Shown piece after piece: positions 29,686-32,997 of a stretch of DNA of 32,997 nucleotides. Numbering within the stretch: position 1 is the stretch's first letter; every line of letters begins with the position of its first letter. The translations under genes were made by a program, and so were the position numbers. The stretch is from Nanobdellota archaeon (GTDB lineage: Archaea; Nanobdellota; Nanobdellia; UBA10117; ARS21). The notes beneath the pieces are model-generated. The model did not search any database and was not told the origin of the DNA. It saw only the letters and a list, made by a program, of their open reading frames with translations. The stretch lies in assembly GCA_014239585.1 (NCBI GenBank), contig JAAZYP010000003.1, positions 1 to 32,997 of the forward strand, given 5' to 3'.

Positions 29686-29904
29686 ATGAGATTACAAGAT
29701 CAACAAGATTTTATCGAAAAAGGTTTACTTGGTATCTTAGCAGTATGGAGTCTCGCAGTATTATATTTAGTTAATCAAGCTGCCACAGCAGAATTGAACG
29801 TCTTAAGTTGGGTTTCATTAACAACCTTCTTTAACGGATTCTCAAGTGTAGTATTGATTGTTATCGCTATTTTATTAGCTAGAATTGGTAAAAATTTAAG
29901 ATGA
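29686..29904 (+). CDS. Small two-TM membrane protein, unknown function
   Basis: 72 aa: MRLQDQQDFIEKGLLGILAVWSLAVLYLVNQAATAELNVLSWVSLTTFFNGFSSVVLIVIAILLARIGKNLR; ATGA overlap with the pilin gene at 29901; track start (29575) lies inside the thermosome gene. Confidence 0.7.
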   Translation: MRLQDQQDFIEKGLLGILAVWSLAVLYLVNQAATAELNVLSWVSLTTFFNGFSSVVLIVIAILLARIGKNLR

Positions 29905-30461
29905 GACGAAAATTAAGAAAAACAAACAAAAAAGGAGTAACTCCGATCATTGCAATTATTTTACTTATGATGATGACCGTAGCTGCAGCAGGAGCTGCAT
30001 TTTTCTGGATTCTCCGAGTACAATCTTCATTCACTGGAAGTTCTGAACAACATGCAGAATCCCTTAACGAACACGTTAATTCTCAAATTTTAGTTAATCA
30101 TATTGAATATACGCCAGATGGTACTACTTACGGTAATTTAACTATGGTTTTAGCAAATGTCGGCGCACAACCAATACCATTAGATAATAGTGCATCTTCA
30201 CCTACAACTACACTGATACTGAAAAATAATGACCAGCGTATAATTTGTAGCCCGGCTAACGTTAATGCCGCACCCGCAGAATGTATCTCAGGATGTGGTT
30301 CGGGAACAACATTAGATGCAGGAAGCTCAGCAACAGTTAAAATTAAATTATCAAGTGATTGTCTAATCGCAAGCGACACAACTTATCCAAACGGAACATT
30401 GTTCTATGCAAACTTGGATTTCTCAGGACAAGTAGGAACGCAAGCAAGTTTCACTAAGTAA
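29901..30461 (+). CDS. Archaeal type IV pilin
   Basis: NKKG-VTPIIAIILLMMMTVAAAGAAFFWILRVQSSFTG; CISGCGSGTTLDAGS. Confidence 0.92.
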   Translation: MRRKLRKTNKKGVTPIIAIILLMMMTVAAAGAAFFWILRVQSSFTGSSEQHAESLNEHVNSQILVNHIEYTPDGTTYGNLTMVLANVGAQPIPLDNSASSPTTTLILKNNDQRIICSPANVNAAPAECISGCGSGTTLDAGSSATVKIKLSSDCLIASDTTYPNGTLFYANLDFSGQVGTQASFTK

Positions 30462-30472
30462 AATATATAAAG
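30462..30472 (+). promoter_or_regulatory. Putative TATA box of the second tandem pilin
   Basis: aatatataaag about 20-30 nt upstream of ATG 30493. Confidence 0.5.
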
Positions 30473-30492
30473 AAAGAGCTTATTTTAACAAC

Positions 30493-31062
30493 ATGAAAAA
30501 GGGAGTTACACCAGTTATTTCAACGATTTTACTAGTTATGATGACTGTAGCTGCAGCAGGAGCTGCATTCTATTGGATTCTTAGTGTGCAAGGCGGACTA
30601 ACTGGCGGTTCTGAACAACATGCAGAATCCCTTAACGAACACGTTAATTCTCAACTTCTAATTGATGAGATTCAATATGATGTTAGAAACCCATATGGTC
30701 CTGCTACATCAACCAATTCGGAAAATCTTTCAGGAAACATTACTATGGTTTTATCTAATGTCGGAGCACAACCAATCCCAATAGATAGTTCCACAACTTC
30801 ACCGCTAATGTCTATAATTTTGAAAAATAAAGATCAAGTATTAGTCTGTAGTCCATCTGACGTAAATGGGTCTAATGTTGATTGTATAAGCGGTTGTGGT
30901 GATGGAGCTACATTAGATGCGGGCGAAAGAACTACCGTTAAATTATCGTTAAATGAAACATGTGATATTGGTAATATCACAACTTATCCAAACGGAACAT
31001 TGTTCTATTTGAATATGGATTTCTCTGGACAAGTGGGCACTCAAGCAAGTTTCAGAAAATAA
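30493..31062 (+). CDS. Archaeal type IV pilin, tandem paralogue of 29901..30461
   Basis: MKKG-VTPVISTILLVMMTVAAAGAAFYWILSVQGGLTGGSEQHAESLNEHVNSQ; CISGCGDGATLDAGE. Confidence 0.92.
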   Translation: MKKGVTPVISTILLVMMTVAAAGAAFYWILSVQGGLTGGSEQHAESLNEHVNSQLLIDEIQYDVRNPYGPATSTNSENLSGNITMVLSNVGAQPIPIDSSTTSPLMSIILKNKDQVLVCSPSDVNGSNVDCISGCGDGATLDAGERTTVKLSLNETCDIGNITTYPNGTLFYLNMDFSGQVGTQASFRK

Positions 31063-31082
31063 TTTTTCCGGGGAACGGGAAA

Positions 31083-31096
31083 TGTTTATATTATAA
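31083..31096 (+). promoter_or_regulatory. Putative TATA box
   Basis: tgtttatattataa upstream of ATG 31114. Confidence 0.45.
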
Positions 31097-31113
31097 AGTT
31101 CTTTATAGAAACC

Positions 31114-31620
31114 ATGGGTCAAACAAAGAATTTAATCAATCATGTTACGATTACGAAAGGTGATTTTATTTTCGATTTTCAAGAATTTTATACGCATGCA
31201 GGAGATTGGCTAAAATGGCGAGGTTTCGGGTTAATTGAATCAAAATATGTCGAAAAAGTAACTCCTAACGGAAAAGATTACGAAATTCATTGGAGATGTG
31301 AAAAAGACATTGATGAATATTCGCAACAACAATTATTAATTATCTGGAAAATGTTCAGTGTAAATGATGTTGAAGCATCAGTTGACAACAAAAAAATCAA
31401 ACTTCAAAAAGGATCCATAAATATGGATATGAGTGCAGTAATTGAAGAAGATATTGAAAAAAAATGGGGAAAAACAATATTGTTTTCTGCATTCAAACAA
31501 TTTTATGAGAAATATATCTTCAGATCATCAAAAAAACGAATTGAGGAGGAATTATGGGGAATATCATGGGAATATCATGCTGAAATCAAATCCTTCTTAG
31601 AACTCTATAAATACAATTAG
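31114..31620 (+). CDS. Hypothetical protein (168 aa), cytosolic-looking, Trp-rich
   Basis: ORF with its own promoter-like sequence; no family recognised. Confidence 0.7.
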   Translation: MGQTKNLINHVTITKGDFIFDFQEFYTHAGDWLKWRGFGLIESKYVEKVTPNGKDYEIHWRCEKDIDEYSQQQLLIIWKMFSVNDVEASVDNKKIKLQKGSINMDMSAVIEEDIEKKWGKTILFSAFKQFYEKYIFRSSKKRIEEELWGISWEYHAEIKSFLELYKYN

Positions 31621-32997
31621 ATGCGAAAATTCCTACCCTTATTACTTTTAATATCAATTGGCACAGTATTCGCAATCGGATTAGTTGACACAAACATAAT
31701 TTCAACAGGAATAGATGTAAACACTGGAATCGAAACAAAATCACTCTCTGCCAATAATATAATTCAATCAACAACACTTCCCGCAAATTTTACAATTTTT
31801 GCATCAGCGGTAGAAGGATTGGGACATGAAGGCGCATCTGAATGTATCAACAACAACGGAAAATTTGAATTAAAATGTTCGGATGATTCAATAATTTATA
31901 CTTACGCTTCTTGCCTAGGTGCAGGATATTATGATTTCGGAGAAGAAACAATCAATATGAATACGCAATCGTGGAGTCAATCACCAAACGGCTACACTGT
32001 TTGTGTTTCCGAAGATTTTTCAATTTTACCTGATAGTTTATCGCCAGCATGGGGAATTATTGTAGGAGGAACTTATTCTTCATGTGAAGATATACCATAT
32101 TCTTCAGAATTTTTAGATATTAAATCAAATATTTATGACGCATTTGCTTCTTCAAGTCATAGTATCACCGGTCCAATGCAATTCGCAAGTACTACAAATG
32201 GAAATATGTGTATGTTTGAACAAAATTCTAAATATTATTATTTGACCGATTTAGGAATGAATTTAGTTTCAAATATTTATTCTACAAGTAATTGGAACGA
32301 CTTTTATCAATATCTTTATGACGAAACAGATTGTGAAGGAAGTTATGATTTGGCAACTCAGCAAAATATAATCAAAAATTCATGCAAAGCTAAATTTTTA
32401 GCAAAAGATTATTCTTCGAAGTGTGATTTATTGTCAGAATTCCAAAATTCAGGGGCGTCAAATTTAAATTCATTTTCAGTTGGAGGAGGCGGAGGAAACC
32501 CAGTATTTAATTTACAGAATAATGCGCTAACAAATTATAATTTTGAACCATCCGAATTTACCGAATATGAGGGAGAATGGGTTTCTGAAAATGAGATAAT
32601 TACTAAATGTCACGAAAACCCAATTAATCCAAATGTTGATATTTATTTGAAAGATTATCCTGATTTAACTTTTGAAGATGGAAAATGGCCCGCAGGAACA
32701 GATTTAACTCTCGATGCAGCTGATTCAACACCTGAATCAGTATCTTATCATTGGACAGGAAGTACAATGAATGTCTTCCTGAATGCCCGAGAATCTTCTG
32801 TTGAAATCTTACCAAATATCGGACAAAGCAATCTAAATCTAGAATTAACAACAGCAGATGGAGCATGGACATACGATGTTCCGATCAATTTAACGATTGA
32901 AGATTTTTTCTATGTTGACATTCAAACAAGTTTAGCAGGGGAATCAGTCTCTCCCGGAACCCCATTCACTTTCCTTCTAACTTCATTCACTTTTGAC
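31621..32997 (+). CDS. Large secreted/surface protein (partial, runs off window)
   Basis: Own translation: ATG immediately after the TAG of the previous gene; MRKFLPLLLLISIGTVFAIGLVDTNIISTGIDVNTGIETKS... signal peptide; 459 codons with no stop to the window end; absent from the supplied ORF track. Confidence 0.85.
   Translation, partial: MRKFLPLLLLISIGTVFAIGLVDTNIISTGIDVNTGIETKSLSANNIIQSTTLPANFTIFASAVEGLGHEGASECINNNGKFELKCSDDSIIYTYASCLGAGYYDFGEETINMNTQSWSQSPNGYTVCVSEDFSILPDSLSPAWGIIVGGTYSSCEDIPYSSEFLDIKSNIYDAFASSSHSITGPMQFASTTNGNMCMFEQNSKYYYLTDLGMNLVSNIYSTSNWNDFYQYLYDETDCEGSYDLATQQNIIKNSCKAKFLAKDYSSKCDLLSEFQNSGASNLNSFSVGGGGGNPVFNLQNNALTNYNFEPSEFTEYEGEWVSENEIITKCHENPINPNVDIYLKDYPDLTFEDGKWPAGTDLTLDAADSTPESVSYHWTGSTMNVFLNARESSVEILPNIGQSNLNLELTTADGAWTYDVPINLTIEDFFYVDIQTSLAGESVSPGTPFTFLLTSFTFD

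Noticed and set aside
31586-32872. Minus-strand ORFs 31586..31786 and 32624..32872
   Set aside because: Opposite to the long open plus-strand secreted-protein frame; no independent support.
1-32997. CRISPR arrays, transposons/IS elements, rRNA or tRNA genes
   Set aside because: No regularly spaced repeats, transposase-like ORFs, or structured RNA-like intergenic segments were seen; nearly all spacers are under 80 bp.

Overview
AT-rich archaeal window; gene content and the many small tightly packed operons suggest a DPANN-like lineage, but taxonomy is an inference. Left third (minus strand, about 11568 down to 1): a tightly packed surface-glycosylation operon with an STT3/AglB oligosaccharyltransferase, a Dpm1-like GT2, a partial ADP-heptose route (GmhA, HldA-type kinase, HldC-type adenylyltransferase), two GT9 heptosyltransferase-like proteins, two GT4s, a Wzx-like flippase, and a partial AlkP-superfamily protein at the edge. 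It also holds a SAM methyltransferase split by an 11-bp poly-G tract (plus-strand poly-C, 4042-4052). Removing one G restores a 216-aa ORF whose start and stop are both ATGA-coupled to its neighbours. This is my top candidate for a phase-variable glycan modification switch in an archaeon, with homopolymer sequencing or assembly error as the main alternative. Middle: SpoIIM-like protein, SecD, SecF, TrmI, a Hel308/Ski2-like helicase. Then a type IV pilus/Tad-like locus (ATPase, two split T2SF platform proteins, many class-III-signal pilin-like proteins), a thermosome subunit, a second pilin cluster, and a large secreted protein running off the right edge that is absent from the ORF track. No rRNA, tRNA, CRISPR or transposon was recognised.
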